Shown: positions 1 to 8,240 of the stretch, one piece after another | Layout: each line of letters starts with the position of its first letter | Position numbering within the stretch: position 1 is the first letter of the stretch | Source: Sulfitobacter sediminilitoris | GTDB taxonomy: Bacteria > Pseudomonadota > Alphaproteobacteria > Rhodobacterales > Rhodobacteraceae | DNA length: 64,000 nucleotides | NCBI RefSeq assembly: GCF_010667575.1 | Contig: NZ_JAABNT010000003.1 | Location: 62,001-126,000 of the forward strand | Direction of reading: 5' to 3' | Program-made: the position numbers and the translations under genes | Notes under the pieces: generated by a model | Told to the model about the DNA's origin: nothing | What the model saw: only the letters and a program-made list of their open reading frames with translations | Databases searched by the model: none

Positions 1-179
1 GTACCTACACCTACACGGCACAGGATTTCCGCGACACCGCGCAGGCGATCTTTGATGGCCGGCTTGGCCCGCTCGACTGGATCGAAGAACGCCCCCTGTC
101 AGAAGGGTTTGCTGCCTTCAAGGACCTGCGCCAGGGCAAAGTTGCCGCCCCGAAAATCGTCCTGTCCCCTTGGGCATGA
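1..179 (+). CDS. Zinc-type (MDR) alcohol dehydrogenase, C-terminal fragment
   Basis: This is the last 58 codons of a gene entering from the left; the open frame begins at base 3 and stops at TGA 177-179. The tail has the pattern of the medium-chain dehydrogenase/reductase C-terminus: a helix (DTAQAIFDGRLGPLDW), then a segment resembling the conserved 'A F..L..GK' stretch, and a final strand APKIVLSP. The catalytic zinc and NAD-binding regions lie outside the window, so substrate cannot be assigned. It is followed after 30 bases by a stress-protein gene and then comDE, so a role in oxidising a C3 sulfonate or similar polyol is possible but is inference. Confidence 0.6.
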   Translation, partial: TYTYTAQDFRDTAQAIFDGRLGPLDWIEERPLSEGFAAFKDLRQGKVAAPKIVLSPWA

Positions 180-209
180 AGACCCCGAAACACGCAATGG
201 AGAGAGATC

Positions 210-620
210 ATGTATCGTAAAATCCTCGTCCCGATGGCGCTTGACCACAATGTATCCCCTCAAACAATTGAGATTGCGAAGGCGCTGACCGGTGGGGACG
301 GAGAGATCATCGCCCTGCATGTCTACGAAGCGCCGCAAGGCTCAGTGACGGCCTACCTTGACGAAGATGCAGTCAAGGAAGGGTTCGAGCGTGCGCGCAA
401 GACACTGACCGAAAAGCTCGACGGGATCGACGGCATCAAGGCCGAATTGATCAAGGGTCACACTTACCGCACCATCATCGACTATGCGACGGCCAATGGC
501 ATCGATTGCATCGTCATCGGGTCGCACAAACCGGGGCTGAGCGATTATCTGCTTGGCTCCACCGCCGCGCGCGTCGTCCGTCACGCCCCTTGCGCGGTTC
601 ACGTTCACCGTTCTTCCTAA
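210..620 (+). CDS. Universal stress protein, UspA family
   Basis: A 136-residue single Usp domain, the usual length of the family. It opens with the typical first strand (YRKILVPMALD) and ends with the ATP-binding signature in the form G-S-H-K-x-G-L-x-x-x-L-L-G-S-T, followed by the last strand APCAVHVHR, so an ATP-binding type Usp is expected. The start at 210 has a purine-rich Shine-Dalgarno (GGAGAGAG) just upstream. It lies 30 bases after the dehydrogenase fragment and 48 bases before comD, so it is probably cotranscribed with the sulfonate genes. Its role there is unknown. Confidence 0.9.
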   Translation: MYRKILVPMALDHNVSPQTIEIAKALTGGDGEIIALHVYEAPQGSVTAYLDEDAVKEGFERARKTLTEKLDGIDGIKAELIKGHTYRTIIDYATANGIDCIVIGSHKPGLSDYLLGSTAARVVRHAPCAVHVHRSS

Positions 621-668
621 TTCTCAAAACGCGCCAAACCCGCGCATCAACCTGAAAGGCAAACTGAC

Positions 669-1175
669 ATGAATATCGACAAGAAGATCGCGGATGATCT
701 TGTTGCGAACGATGTCTCTTTCGTGACCACCGTGCCCTGCAAACAGCTGGCCGGTGTGATCGAAGAGATGGAGAACCGCGACGAGATTTTCCACATCCCG
801 TCCAACAAGGAAGACGAGGGCATGGGCCTGTGTGCTGGTGCCTTCATGGGCGGCAAGCGCCCTGCGATCATCATGCAGAACACAGCGATTGGTGTGACAA
901 TCAACACGCTGGCGACCCTGACGCAGTTCTACCGGATGCCGCTGCCGATGATCATCTCTTATCGCGGAGAGCTGCGCGAGCCTGTGGCCTGCCAGGTGGA
1001 AATGGCAGTACATACCAAGGCGCTGCTGGCCCAACTCAACATCCCGACGTACCACTTCCACTGGCAAAAGGATGTCGAGGAGTTCGACAACATTCTGAAG
1101 TACACCTTCATGTGCAACAAACCCGTGGCGATCCTGACAGACGCCAACTTCTGGGGAGGCTACGGCGACCAATGA
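669..1175 (+). CDS. comD: Sulfopyruvate decarboxylase, alpha (PYR-domain) subunit
   Basis: A 168-residue protein matching the thiamine-diphosphate PYR domain that forms the alpha half of sulfopyruvate decarboxylase, which converts 3-sulfopyruvate to sulfoacetaldehyde and CO2. The stretch NKEDEGMGLCAGAFMGGKRP (residues 46-65) holds the cofactor-activating glutamate region, followed by the MQNTAIG segment usual in this family. It overlaps the start of comE by four bases (ATGA), as expected for two halves of one enzyme. Phosphonopyruvate decarboxylase is the nearest alternative, but that is normally a single fused chain; the split form and the neighbouring hydroxyacid dehydrogenase favour the sulfonate assignment. 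Substrate remains inferred. Confidence 0.8.
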   Translation: MNIDKKIADDLVANDVSFVTTVPCKQLAGVIEEMENRDEIFHIPSNKEDEGMGLCAGAFMGGKRPAIIMQNTAIGVTINTLATLTQFYRMPLPMIISYRGELREPVACQVEMAVHTKALLAQLNIPTYHFHWQKDVEEFDNILKYTFMCNKPVAILTDANFWGGYGDQ

Positions 1176-1726
1176 TCCGTTCAGAAATTCTCAAAGAAAT
1201 CGCCCCGATCATCCGGGATCACCTTGTCGTCTGCAACATCGGGCTGCCCAGCCAGGAATTGCACATGATCGACGATCAGCCCACCAACTTTTACATGCTT
1301 GGTACGATGGGCCTGTCGTCCTCCATTGGCTTCGGTCTGGCGCTGGCGCAGGACAAGCCTGTCATCTCGATTGATGGCGACGGTTCTGTCCTGACCAACC
1401 TCGGCACGCTGCCCACCATCGCGAATAACGCGACGGGCAACTACACGCTGCTGATCATCGACAACGGTTCCTATGGCTCAACCGGGGATCAGCCCACGTA
1501 TGCGGGCCGGAAAACCTCGCTCGCGGCTGTTGCAACTGCCTGTGGCTGCGAAAACGTGATCGAGGTGCAGGACAAGGATTTGCCACCTGTCTTGCAAGCG
1601 GCCATCGACAGCGACGAGATGACGATCATCGTCTGCAAATGTGACAGCGGCAATATCAAGCTGCCCGTGATTACGATGGACCCTGTCGTCATCCGCCACC
1701 GCTTCATGGAAGCTGTGAAAGCCTGA
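1172..1726 (+). CDS. comE: Sulfopyruvate decarboxylase, beta (TPP-binding) subunit
   Basis: A 184-residue protein with the thiamine-diphosphate binding motif: GDGS at residues 69-72 and the closing Asp-Asn at 97-98, separated by the usual distance. A longer open frame runs upstream, but the ATG at 1172, overlapping the comD stop, gives the family length and the expected N-terminus. It pairs with the PYR subunit to make the active site at the subunit interface. Its own stop overlaps the next start by one base (TGATG), so the three genes are translationally coupled. Confidence 0.8.
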   Translation: MIRSEILKEIAPIIRDHLVVCNIGLPSQELHMIDDQPTNFYMLGTMGLSSSIGFGLALAQDKPVISIDGDGSVLTNLGTLPTIANNATGNYTLLIIDNGSYGSTGDQPTYAGRKTSLAAVATACGCENVIEVQDKDLPPVLQAAIDSDEMTIIVCKCDSGNIKLPVITMDPVVIRHRFMEAVKA

Positions 1727-2832
1727 TGGGCGCTGACGCCATCCATAGCGCCGAGGACGCCCGCCGGTTGGCGAAGCGGCGGCTGCCATGGATGGTGTTT
1801 GACTATATCGATGGCTCGGCCGGAGCCGAAACAGGGGCGGCACGCAACCGTGCCGCCCTTGATGCCATGACGCTGCGGCCACGCATCCTGCGCGATGTGA
1901 GCGAACGGTCGCTGTCCTCCAGTGTTTTTGGCAAACCCACCAAACGTCCCTTTGGGATCGCCCCCATGGGCATGTGCAACCTGTCAGCGCCCGGTGCCGA
2001 CCTGATGCTGGCGAAAATGGCCGCGAAGTACGCGGTACCACATGGCGTCTCCACCGTCGCCTCGACTCCCATGGAGAAAATCATTGAGGTCGCGGAGGGC
2101 AACGCATGGTTCCAGCTTTACTTCAGCGGGGATGGGGCAGGGACCTTCAAGCTGGTCGAGCGCGCCAAGGCCGCAGGCTATGAGACGCTTGTCCTGACGG
2201 TAGACGTGCCCGAAGTAGGCCGTCGTCCGCGCGAGCTGCGTCACGGCTTCAAGATGCCTTTCCGGATCGGGCCGCGCCAGTTCATTGATTTTGCCCTGCA
2301 CCCGCGTTGGTCGATTTCAGGGCTGATCCACGGCAAACCACAAATGGCCAACTTTGAGATGGACGGCTACGAGTTTGACCGAACCGAGAGCCGGGCAAAG
2401 GCAGACTGGGATACGCTCGCACGTCTTCGGGACGCATGGCCGGGCAATCTGGTTGTCAAAGGTGTGCTTGATGTAGAGGACGCCGTGGCGCTTAAGAAGG
2501 CCGGTGTTGACGCCATTCAGGTGTCCAGTCATGGCGCGCGCCAACTGGAAAGTGCGCCTGCGCCTTTTGAGGTTCTTCCACTGATGCGCGCCGCTCTTGG
2601 CCCTGATTATCCGTTGTTCTTCGACAGCGGTCTGCGGTCTGGCGAAGATGCTCTCAAGGCGCTGATGGCGGGTGCCGATTTCGTATTTTTCGGACGCATC
2701 CTGCAATTTGCGATGGCAGCGGCAGGTCGCGAGGGCCTGAACCAGCTATGGAATGTGCTCAGCGATGAGATGAGCATCGCGATGGCCCAAACCGGTATGA
2801 CACACCTGAAATTCGATCGCCGCAACGCCTGA
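1726..2832 (+). CDS. FMN-dependent alpha-hydroxyacid dehydrogenase (LldD family)
   Basis: A 368-residue TIM-barrel flavoprotein of the lactate/glycolate oxidase family. Visible landmarks are the N-terminal YIDGSAG (normally YIDGGA), the active-site segment VSSHGARQLES carrying the catalytic His and Arg, and the phosphate-binding DSGLRSGEDALKAL followed by GADFVFFGR. The family oxidises L-2-hydroxyacids to 2-oxoacids. Coupled directly to comE, it would be well placed to make sulfopyruvate from sulfolactate, as the SlcD-type enzyme does in other roseobacters; this substrate is inference, and lactate or another hydroxyacid is possible. About 120 bases without a gene follow. Confidence 0.85.
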   Translation: MGADAIHSAEDARRLAKRRLPWMVFDYIDGSAGAETGAARNRAALDAMTLRPRILRDVSERSLSSSVFGKPTKRPFGIAPMGMCNLSAPGADLMLAKMAAKYAVPHGVSTVASTPMEKIIEVAEGNAWFQLYFSGDGAGTFKLVERAKAAGYETLVLTVDVPEVGRRPRELRHGFKMPFRIGPRQFIDFALHPRWSISGLIHGKPQMANFEMDGYEFDRTESRAKADWDTLARLRDAWPGNLVVKGVLDVEDAVALKKAGVDAIQVSSHGARQLESAPAPFEVLPLMRAALGPDYPLFFDSGLRSGEDALKALMAGADFVFFGRILQFAMAAAGREGLNQLWNVLSDEMSIAMAQTGMTHLKFDRRNA

Positions 2833-2952
2833 AACGGCTTCCCAAAATCTGCCCGAAAAGGATTGTTCGCAGGCAGCACTTCGTGCAACACTTGATCTAT
2901 TATTTGAGAATATTCCCGTCCTTTCATTATTTGGGCGACCAGGAGGAAAGTC

Positions 2953-4029
2953 ATGAACCATTTGAAAAAGCTGCATCAAAGGGTTGCCTTTGGTCTTTTC
3001 GTTGCATTGCTGGCTGTGCTTGCCTTTGGCCAAACGGCGCAGGCTCAGTTGAACCCGTTTTCCAGCGGTTGGACCCTGCAACCAGAAATGTCGAACCTGA
3101 CGTTTCAGTCAGTGAAGAAGCAGACGGTCGTTGAATCCAGCAGTTTTGCCACCCTTGAGGGGGAGATCAGCCCGACCGGATCGACCGAAGTGCGGGTCTT
3201 GCTCGACTCTGTCGATACCAAGATTGACCTGCGCAACGTGCGGATGCGCTTTTTGTTTTTCGAAACATTCAAGTTCCCCACTGCCACGATCAGCACCCAG
3301 ATCGACGCGGCCCTGCTGAATGATCTGTCTGATGTGCGCCGCAAAACGGTGCCGGTCACTTACACGATGGACCTGCACGGAGTAAAAAATACCTATGAAG
3401 CAGAGGTTTACGTAACGCTGCTGACGCAAGACATGGTGTCTGTCGCCAGCCGCACGCCAATTTCGGTTGGTGTGGCGGACTTCAACCTGATGGAAGGCTT
3501 GGGCAAACTGCAAGAGGCCGCGAATGTGGACATCATCCCGTCAGCTACCGTGTCCTTCGATTTCATTTTTGCGCGCAACAGCACCACGGCGGCGGCATCA
3601 GCACCAACAGCGACAACAGCACCTGCTTCGGTAGCGCTGGAAGCCGAAGGTAACTTTGACCGTGAAGCCTGCAAAGGGCGTTTCGAAATCCTGTCTCGGA
3701 CCGGCAATATTTACTTTGCCTCTGGCAGTTCGCGGCATGATGCCAAAAGTGAACCTTTGCTGGATAGTCTTGCCAACATCATTTCGCGCTGCGCCAACAT
3801 GGTAATCGAAGTGGGCGGGCATACCGACTCCGTCGGAAGCGATGCCAGCAACCAAAGACTGTCTGACGCACGCGCCAACACTGTACGCCAATATCTGATG
3901 TCCAAGAACCTCAGTCCATCGGTTCTTGTCAGCAAAGGATACGGTGAGAGCAGCCCCATCGCCACAAACGACACGCGTGAGGGGCGATGGAAAAACCGCA
4001 GGATCGAGTTCAAGGTGATAAGCAACTAA
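2953..4029 (+). CDS. Exported YceI-like / OmpA fusion protein
   Basis: A 358-residue protein preceded by a strong AGGAGG site. It begins with a signal peptide (about residues 1-31, ending QTAQA). Residues about 35-205 look like a YceI-type lipocalin domain, with the usual pattern of a small hydrophobic-ligand barrel (conversion of a mild outer sequence into RKTVPVTYTMDLHGVK). A low-complexity Ala/Thr linker follows, and residues about 245-358 form an OmpA-type peptidoglycan-binding domain (GGHTDSVGSDASNQRLSDAR, then GYGESSPIATNDTREGRWKN). It should be periplasmic and attached to the cell wall. The caspase-like gene starts at the very next base, so the two are one transcription unit. Confidence 0.85.
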   Translation: MNHLKKLHQRVAFGLFVALLAVLAFGQTAQAQLNPFSSGWTLQPEMSNLTFQSVKKQTVVESSSFATLEGEISPTGSTEVRVLLDSVDTKIDLRNVRMRFLFFETFKFPTATISTQIDAALLNDLSDVRRKTVPVTYTMDLHGVKNTYEAEVYVTLLTQDMVSVASRTPISVGVADFNLMEGLGKLQEAANVDIIPSATVSFDFIFARNSTTAAASAPTATTAPASVALEAEGNFDREACKGRFEILSRTGNIYFASGSSRHDAKSEPLLDSLANIISRCANMVIEVGGHTDSVGSDASNQRLSDARANTVRQYLMSKNLSPSVLVSKGYGESSPIATNDTREGRWKNRRIEFKVISN

Positions 4030-5628
4030 ATGCGACACATGATTTGGAACCAAAAGGCGGCCATTGGCCGCCTCATCCGCTTGATAAGTGCTGTCAGTAT
4101 TGTGATCTTCAGCATGCAAGCCGCATCTGCGCAAGAGATTGAGCCGAGGATCGCGCTGATCATTGGTAATGGCTCTTATGGGGCTGTGACGGCGCTGGAT
4201 AATCCGGTGCCTGATGCCGAGCTGATGGCGCAGACCCTTGAGCAGAAAGGCTTCAAGGTCACGATATTGACCGATGCAAGCCAGATTTCGCTGAACCGTG
4301 CAATCGCCCAGTTTGGCCGCGACCTGCGGGAAGCGGGGCCCAACGCGACGGGCCTGTTCTACTACGCGGGCCATGCGGTGCAGTCCTTTGGCAACAACTA
4401 TCTGCTGCCCGTCGATGCCAGCCTGACCGATGCGGCCGATCTCAGCCTTGTTGCCGTGCCGGCACAGGCGGTGTTGCGTCAGATGTTTTCGGCGAAGAAC
4501 AAGACGAATATCGTCATCCTTGATGCCTGTCGAAACAATCCATTCGAAGCGATCCCCGACCTGAATGACAATGGTCTGGCGGAAATGAAATCTCCGACGG
4601 GAACCTTCCTTGCGTATTCAACGGCGCCCGGTGCCGTGGCGTTGGATGGTCTGGACGGTAACAGCCCGTTCACCAAGGCGCTTGCGCGCGAAATTCCTGC
4701 AGCCGGCGTGCCGATTGAACAGGTTTTCAAAAACGTTCGTGTGAAAGTGATCGAAGAAACGCAAGGCCAGCAGACACCTTGGGATACTTCGTCGCTGACT
4801 GATGATTTCTACTTTGTTGCGCAAGAGGAAAAGACCAAGGAAGAAATCGCGGAGCAGCAGCTTTGGGAATCTGTGAAATTCAGTACTGACCCGGTGCCTG
4901 TCGTTTTGTTCATGCGCGGCTATCCTGACAGCGAGCATATCCCCGAAGCGCGCGCATTGCTTGAGAAAATCATCAATTCTGAACTGGACCAAGGCACTGC
5001 GACAGCAGGCGCTCAGGCACAACAGGAAGCGCCCCCCCTTGAGATTGCCGCGGCGGAGCCAGAACCCGCACCGGCACCTGAACCCGCTCCAGTTGATACA
5101 ACCAAAGAGCAGGAGCGCCTGATCGGCATCGCTCAAAGCTCAGGCACTGCAGGTGATTATCAGGCCTACCTCGACGCCTTTCCCGAAGGGATCTATGCTG
5201 AATTCGCGGTTTTTGAGTTGAAGGTTTTGGCCGAAAAGGCCGAGCGTGCGGCTGCTGCAGCACAGGCCCCAACGGAACAGCAGGAAATCGTTGTGGCCGC
5301 TGCCCCATCGCGTGCTGCTCCTGCCCCTATGGGGACCGAGCTGACTTGGACCATGCCCTTTACCAGCGGTGTGGACCGGCTGATCGGCAAGAGCATCGAA
5401 GAACTGGTAACCCTGTCGCCATTATTTCCGCCCATTGAAGGGTTGCCCGAAGAGTTATGGAAAGAGCAAAGTTGCTCAAATTGCCATCAATGGACCAAGG
5501 AAGCCCTTTGTACGCAGGGGCAAACCTATGTGAATGCAGGGAACAACGATGCAGTCTCAAAGCAGCACCCTTACGGCGGTGGCTTTAAGATGAATGTTCG
5601 CTCTTGGGCCGAGGGGGGCTGCAAATAG
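4030..5628 (+). CDS. Exported caspase-like protein with C-terminal CxxCH motif
   Basis: A 532-residue protein starting directly after the preceding stop. Residues 1-34 look like a signal peptide (ends AASAQ). Residues about 38-275 are a caspase/metacaspase p20-type domain with the catalytic His115 in FYYAGHAVQ and Cys167 in ILDACRNNPF. A Glu/Ala/Pro-rich middle (about 325-440) looks like flexible linkers around a repeat-like helical unit. The last 60 residues contain CSNCH (482-486), the c-type heme attachment signature, plus Cys494 and Cys531 and possible distal ligands His513 or Met521. The caspase assignment is firm; covalent heme is a prediction from motif plus export signal, and a disulfide domain is the alternative. 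Confidence 0.85.
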   Translation: MRHMIWNQKAAIGRLIRLISAVSIVIFSMQAASAQEIEPRIALIIGNGSYGAVTALDNPVPDAELMAQTLEQKGFKVTILTDASQISLNRAIAQFGRDLREAGPNATGLFYYAGHAVQSFGNNYLLPVDASLTDAADLSLVAVPAQAVLRQMFSAKNKTNIVILDACRNNPFEAIPDLNDNGLAEMKSPTGTFLAYSTAPGAVALDGLDGNSPFTKALAREIPAAGVPIEQVFKNVRVKVIEETQGQQTPWDTSSLTDDFYFVAQEEKTKEEIAEQQLWESVKFSTDPVPVVLFMRGYPDSEHIPEARALLEKIINSELDQGTATAGAQAQQEAPPLEIAAAEPEPAPAPEPAPVDTTKEQERLIGIAQSSGTAGDYQAYLDAFPEGIYAEFAVFELKVLAEKAERAAAAAQAPTEQQEIVVAAAPSRAAPAPMGTELTWTMPFTSGVDRLIGKSIEELVTLSPLFPPIEGLPEELWKEQSCSNCHQWTKEALCTQGQTYVNAGNNDAVSKQHPYGGGFKMNVRSWAEGGCK

Positions 5629-6074
5629 GCCGTTCGACACCCGCGGGACCACTTTTCCAAGACCAAGTGACAGGTTCCTGCAGCAGCAAAAGATAGAGGA
5701 TGGCGTGATTTTTGCCGCCCGTCCTTTGTTCCTGACTAAGGCATGAAAGGTTTCCTGAGATAATGTGCGCGCGTCAGTCCATCCTGACGGTCGGCGAACA
5801 GGGTATGTGGATGGGACCACCATTGAAGAAACAGCTGTTGTGTCCTGCGCGGCCCATATGTCCCACTGCTTGGCTGTCGCGACCGTACTCTGCAAATTTT
5901 GAGAAACTGTTGCGATTAATCTGGGCAGATGTTGCATGCGAGGCTGACGTAAGTCGCGCGAATAGCGCCTTTTCACTGCAGTCTGCAGACCGACGGGCGG
6001 CAACCCAATTTTTACATAAGATCGAACCAAAGAGCCCCTGATGCTCGATCTAGACATATCTGTTGGAATGAAAA
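5629..6074. other. Noncoding stretch between caspase gene and island
   Basis: About 450 bases with no gene I can support. Open frames on both strands here have no ribosome-binding site or recognisable domain, and the minus-strand one runs antisense into the caspase gene. No clear terminator hairpin with a T-run was seen after the caspase stop. Confidence 0.5.
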
Positions 6075-6148
6075 ATGGTGCCCCCACACGGACTCGAACC
6101 GCGGACCTACTGATTACAAATCAGTTGCTCTACCAGCTGAGCTATAGG
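6075..6148. repeat. Left attachment site: truncated tRNA-Thr copy
   Basis: A 74-bp sequence identical to 16650-16723. Read on the minus strand it is a tRNA-Thr (anticodon TGT) ending in CCA, but the first three acceptor-stem bases are ATT where the intact copy has GCC. This breaks or weakens the top pairs of the stem, so it is better read as the attachment-site remnant than as a working tRNA. Confidence 0.92.
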
Positions 6149-6190
6149 AATAGGCGTTAAGAGACATCATAATAGCTTCATTTCAGCCAA

Positions 6191-6248
6191 AATCATGCCC
6201 TTTGTCTACTATTTGTCTACTATCCTTCTGTCTATTTTTTGTCTACTA
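6191..6248. repeat. Arm-type repeats next to left attachment site
   Basis: Three exact copies of the 11-mer TTTGTCTACTA (6201-6211, 6212-6222, 6238-6248) and one degenerate copy (6226-6236), all in one orientation, immediately upstream of the integrase start. The first 32 bases (6191-6222) match 16572-16603 at 27 positions, so the same site exists inside the other end. The arrangement fits arm-type integrase binding sites; because they abut the integrase start they may also autoregulate it. Confidence 0.7.
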
Positions 6249-6255
6249 GTTTCAT

Positions 6256-7602
6256 ATGACCAATATCACGCAGAAGAAAGTCGACAGCCTCAAACCGCCA
6301 AGCAAAGTCTCCATCCTACGGGATGACACGCTGAAAGGCTTTGGCGTGAAGGTGACCCCCAAGGGCCGTATCTCGTTCATTGTCGAAGGTCGGATCAGGG
6401 GCGGAAGGACACGAAGGATCACCCTCGGACAGCATCCAGCTATGACCGTAGCTGACGCCAAAGAGCTTGCACGAGACAAACTACTCCAGATGCAGCGAGG
6501 GGAAGACCCCGTTGAGGTGCGTAAGGCTGTTGAGGCTCGTGAGGAAGCCCTAGGCAAGACGGTGGGGGCAGTGTTCGACAGCTATCTTGCTGCCAGAGAC
6601 CTCAAACCACGTACCGAGCAAGACTACATTAATGCCTTCAACCTCTACTTCTCGGCATGGAGGGAAAAGCCAATCCGCGATGTGACCCGTCAGGATGCAG
6701 AGGAACGCTTTGTCCATATCCGTGACAACGCAGGGCTACCATCGGCTGCAAAGTGTTACCGTATCATGTCCGCTGTATTCGGATTTGCCTTGGCAGATGA
6801 GGTGGATGGAGAGCGTTTGATCACTGAAAACCCGTGGCTGGTCATCAAGCAGAAGAAGTACAGGCGTCAGGTGAAGAGGCGCACGGACTACCTAGAGGAC
6901 GAGCAGATCAAGAGGCTCATTCACTTCTATCACATGGAGAAAGACTGGCCTGAGACACGTAAGCACGGGGTAACAGAGCAGGGGATCAACTTCGTGATGC
7001 TGCTGATGTGCTCGGGGCTTCGTAGGACGGAGGGTCTTCGGCTGGCTTGGGAAGATGTTGACTGGGACAAAGGTTACTTCGTGGTCCATGACACCAAGAA
7101 CGGAACTGATCACCACATACCGCTATCCAAGATGATCAAGTGGGTACTCAAGCGGCAACAGGCCCACCTTCAGGCTATCGGTAAGGATGGATCACCTTGG
7201 GTCTTCCCTGCTCGTAGGGGTGACAATCACATGACAGAACCCAAATCACAGCTTGCGCGTATCATTCGCCATACGGGTATCAAGTTCAGCTTCCATGACC
7301 TGCGTCGAACCTTTGCCACCCATGCAGAATCCAATGGTGCGTCGCTAGACTTGATCAGGAGGGCGCTGAACCACAGGTCGCAGTCTATCACCGAAGGTTA
7401 CATCATCACGCAGATAGATCGCCTTAGACCTGTCTTTGATGCAGTAGCGGACGGATACCACCGGTACTACGACCCTGACTGGGAGCATCAGCGAGATGTT
7501 GACGCCGCAATAGCACAAGAGCCTGACGAGATGCAGAAGCAAAGACTTGCAGAACACGCTGAACAAATAGCTGCATCCAACCTTGAGTGGCTAAAGGGGT
7601 AG
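6256..7602 (+). CDS. P4-type tyrosine integrase
   Basis: A 448-residue site-specific recombinase. Residues about 1-90 form the DUF4102 arm-binding domain (ILRDDTLKGFGVKVTPKGR), residues about 95-190 the core SAM-like domain, and the rest the catalytic domain. Catalytic residues are visible as Arg256 in SGLRRTE, the HxxR box FHDLRRT (His347, Arg350), the late His in LNHRSQSI, and the Tyr382 nucleophile in TEGYI. It should cut and join the tRNA-Thr attachment sites that bound this island. It sits beside the truncated tRNA copy, away from the intact one. The reading frame is intact, so the element may still be mobile. Confidence 0.95.
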   Translation: MTNITQKKVDSLKPPSKVSILRDDTLKGFGVKVTPKGRISFIVEGRIRGGRTRRITLGQHPAMTVADAKELARDKLLQMQRGEDPVEVRKAVEAREEALGKTVGAVFDSYLAARDLKPRTEQDYINAFNLYFSAWREKPIRDVTRQDAEERFVHIRDNAGLPSAAKCYRIMSAVFGFALADEVDGERLITENPWLVIKQKKYRRQVKRRTDYLEDEQIKRLIHFYHMEKDWPETRKHGVTEQGINFVMLLMCSGLRRTEGLRLAWEDVDWDKGYFVVHDTKNGTDHHIPLSKMIKWVLKRQQAHLQAIGKDGSPWVFPARRGDNHMTEPKSQLARIIRHTGIKFSFHDLRRTFATHAESNGASLDLIRRALNHRSQSITEGYIITQIDRLRPVFDAVADGYHRYYDPDWEHQRDVDAAIAQEPDEMQKQRLAEHAEQIAASNLEWLKG

Positions 7603-7749
7603 GTGTGGAAGCCGTTGGTAGCTACAAGGTCCTCAGAAATCTTCCTCTCCGAGTTTAGCAGTCGCAAAGATGGTATTGTCGATTGCGTCGAGAACTGCTC
7701 TGGTGATTGAGGAATAGATGCCTGATTTATTGGATGATGAGGTTTCTGA

Positions 7750-8175
7750 GTGAAGAAAATATTAGTCGCAATCACGGCAGCAGTCACGGTCATAGGCTCC
7801 AGTGCATCGGCCTTGGATGAAGGGCATCTCAAGCAACTGAAAGAGACCAATAATTGTGAGAGGTGTGACCTGAGTGGGGCATTGCTGAGTGAAGTTCGTC
7901 TAACCGGAGCTTACCTAAGAGGCTCTGACCTAAGCTTTTCCAGACTGAATGGTGTAGACCTTAGCGGTGCTTATCTAAGTGATGCGAACCTAAGAGGTGC
8001 TGACCTAACGGGAGCTGATCTGAGGGGGGCCGATTTGAGGGATGCAAACCTAGATGGAGCGAATCTGAGAGACGGAAAAACAACTGGGGCACTTATGAGA
8101 GGCGCTATCCTCTGCAATACCAAAATGCCAGATGGTGCCGTTGAATACAGTGGTTGCTCGACTTCTGGGAATTGA
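7750..8175 (+). CDS. Secreted pentapeptide-repeat protein
   Basis: A 141-residue protein with a GTG start and a signal peptide (about residues 1-22). Residues about 38-115 are pentapeptide repeats of the A(D/N)LxG form, for example ANLRG ADLTG ADLRG ADLRD ANLDG ANLRD, which build a right-handed four-sided helix. The C-terminus has two cysteines outside the repeats. Cytoplasmic members of this family can mimic DNA and protect gyrase, but the export signal argues for a periplasmic role here. About 147 bases without a supported gene separate it from the integrase. Function unknown. Confidence 0.8.
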   Translation: MKKILVAITAAVTVIGSSASALDEGHLKQLKETNNCERCDLSGALLSEVRLTGAYLRGSDLSFSRLNGVDLSGAYLSDANLRGADLTGADLRGADLRDANLDGANLRDGKTTGALMRGAILCNTKMPDGAVEYSGCSTSGN

Positions 8176-8240
8176 CTGCATGCAGAACCGATCTGGAAAA
8201 CAAGGTGGACATTGGTGCTTACTTTGCAGTGCACAAAGGT

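Noticed and set aside
669-1726. ComDE read as phosphonopyruvate decarboxylase
   Set aside because: That enzyme is normally a single fused chain beside phosphoenolpyruvate mutase, which is absent; the split subunits and coupled hydroxyacid dehydrogenase fit the sulfonate reading better.
5763-6041. 92-codon plus-strand open frame left of the island
   Set aside because: No ribosome-binding site, no recognisable domain, and composition unlike a protein; treated as noncoding.
6076-6148. A second tRNA-Thr gene at the left end of the island
   Set aside because: The 5' acceptor bases are changed (ATT for GCC) and the 5' flank is island DNA rather than the native promoter side; it is the attachment-site copy.
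6201-6248. TTTGTCTACTA repeats as a CRISPR array
   Set aside because: The 11-mers are too short, almost directly adjacent, without regular spacers, and no cas genes are present; they fit integrase arm sites.
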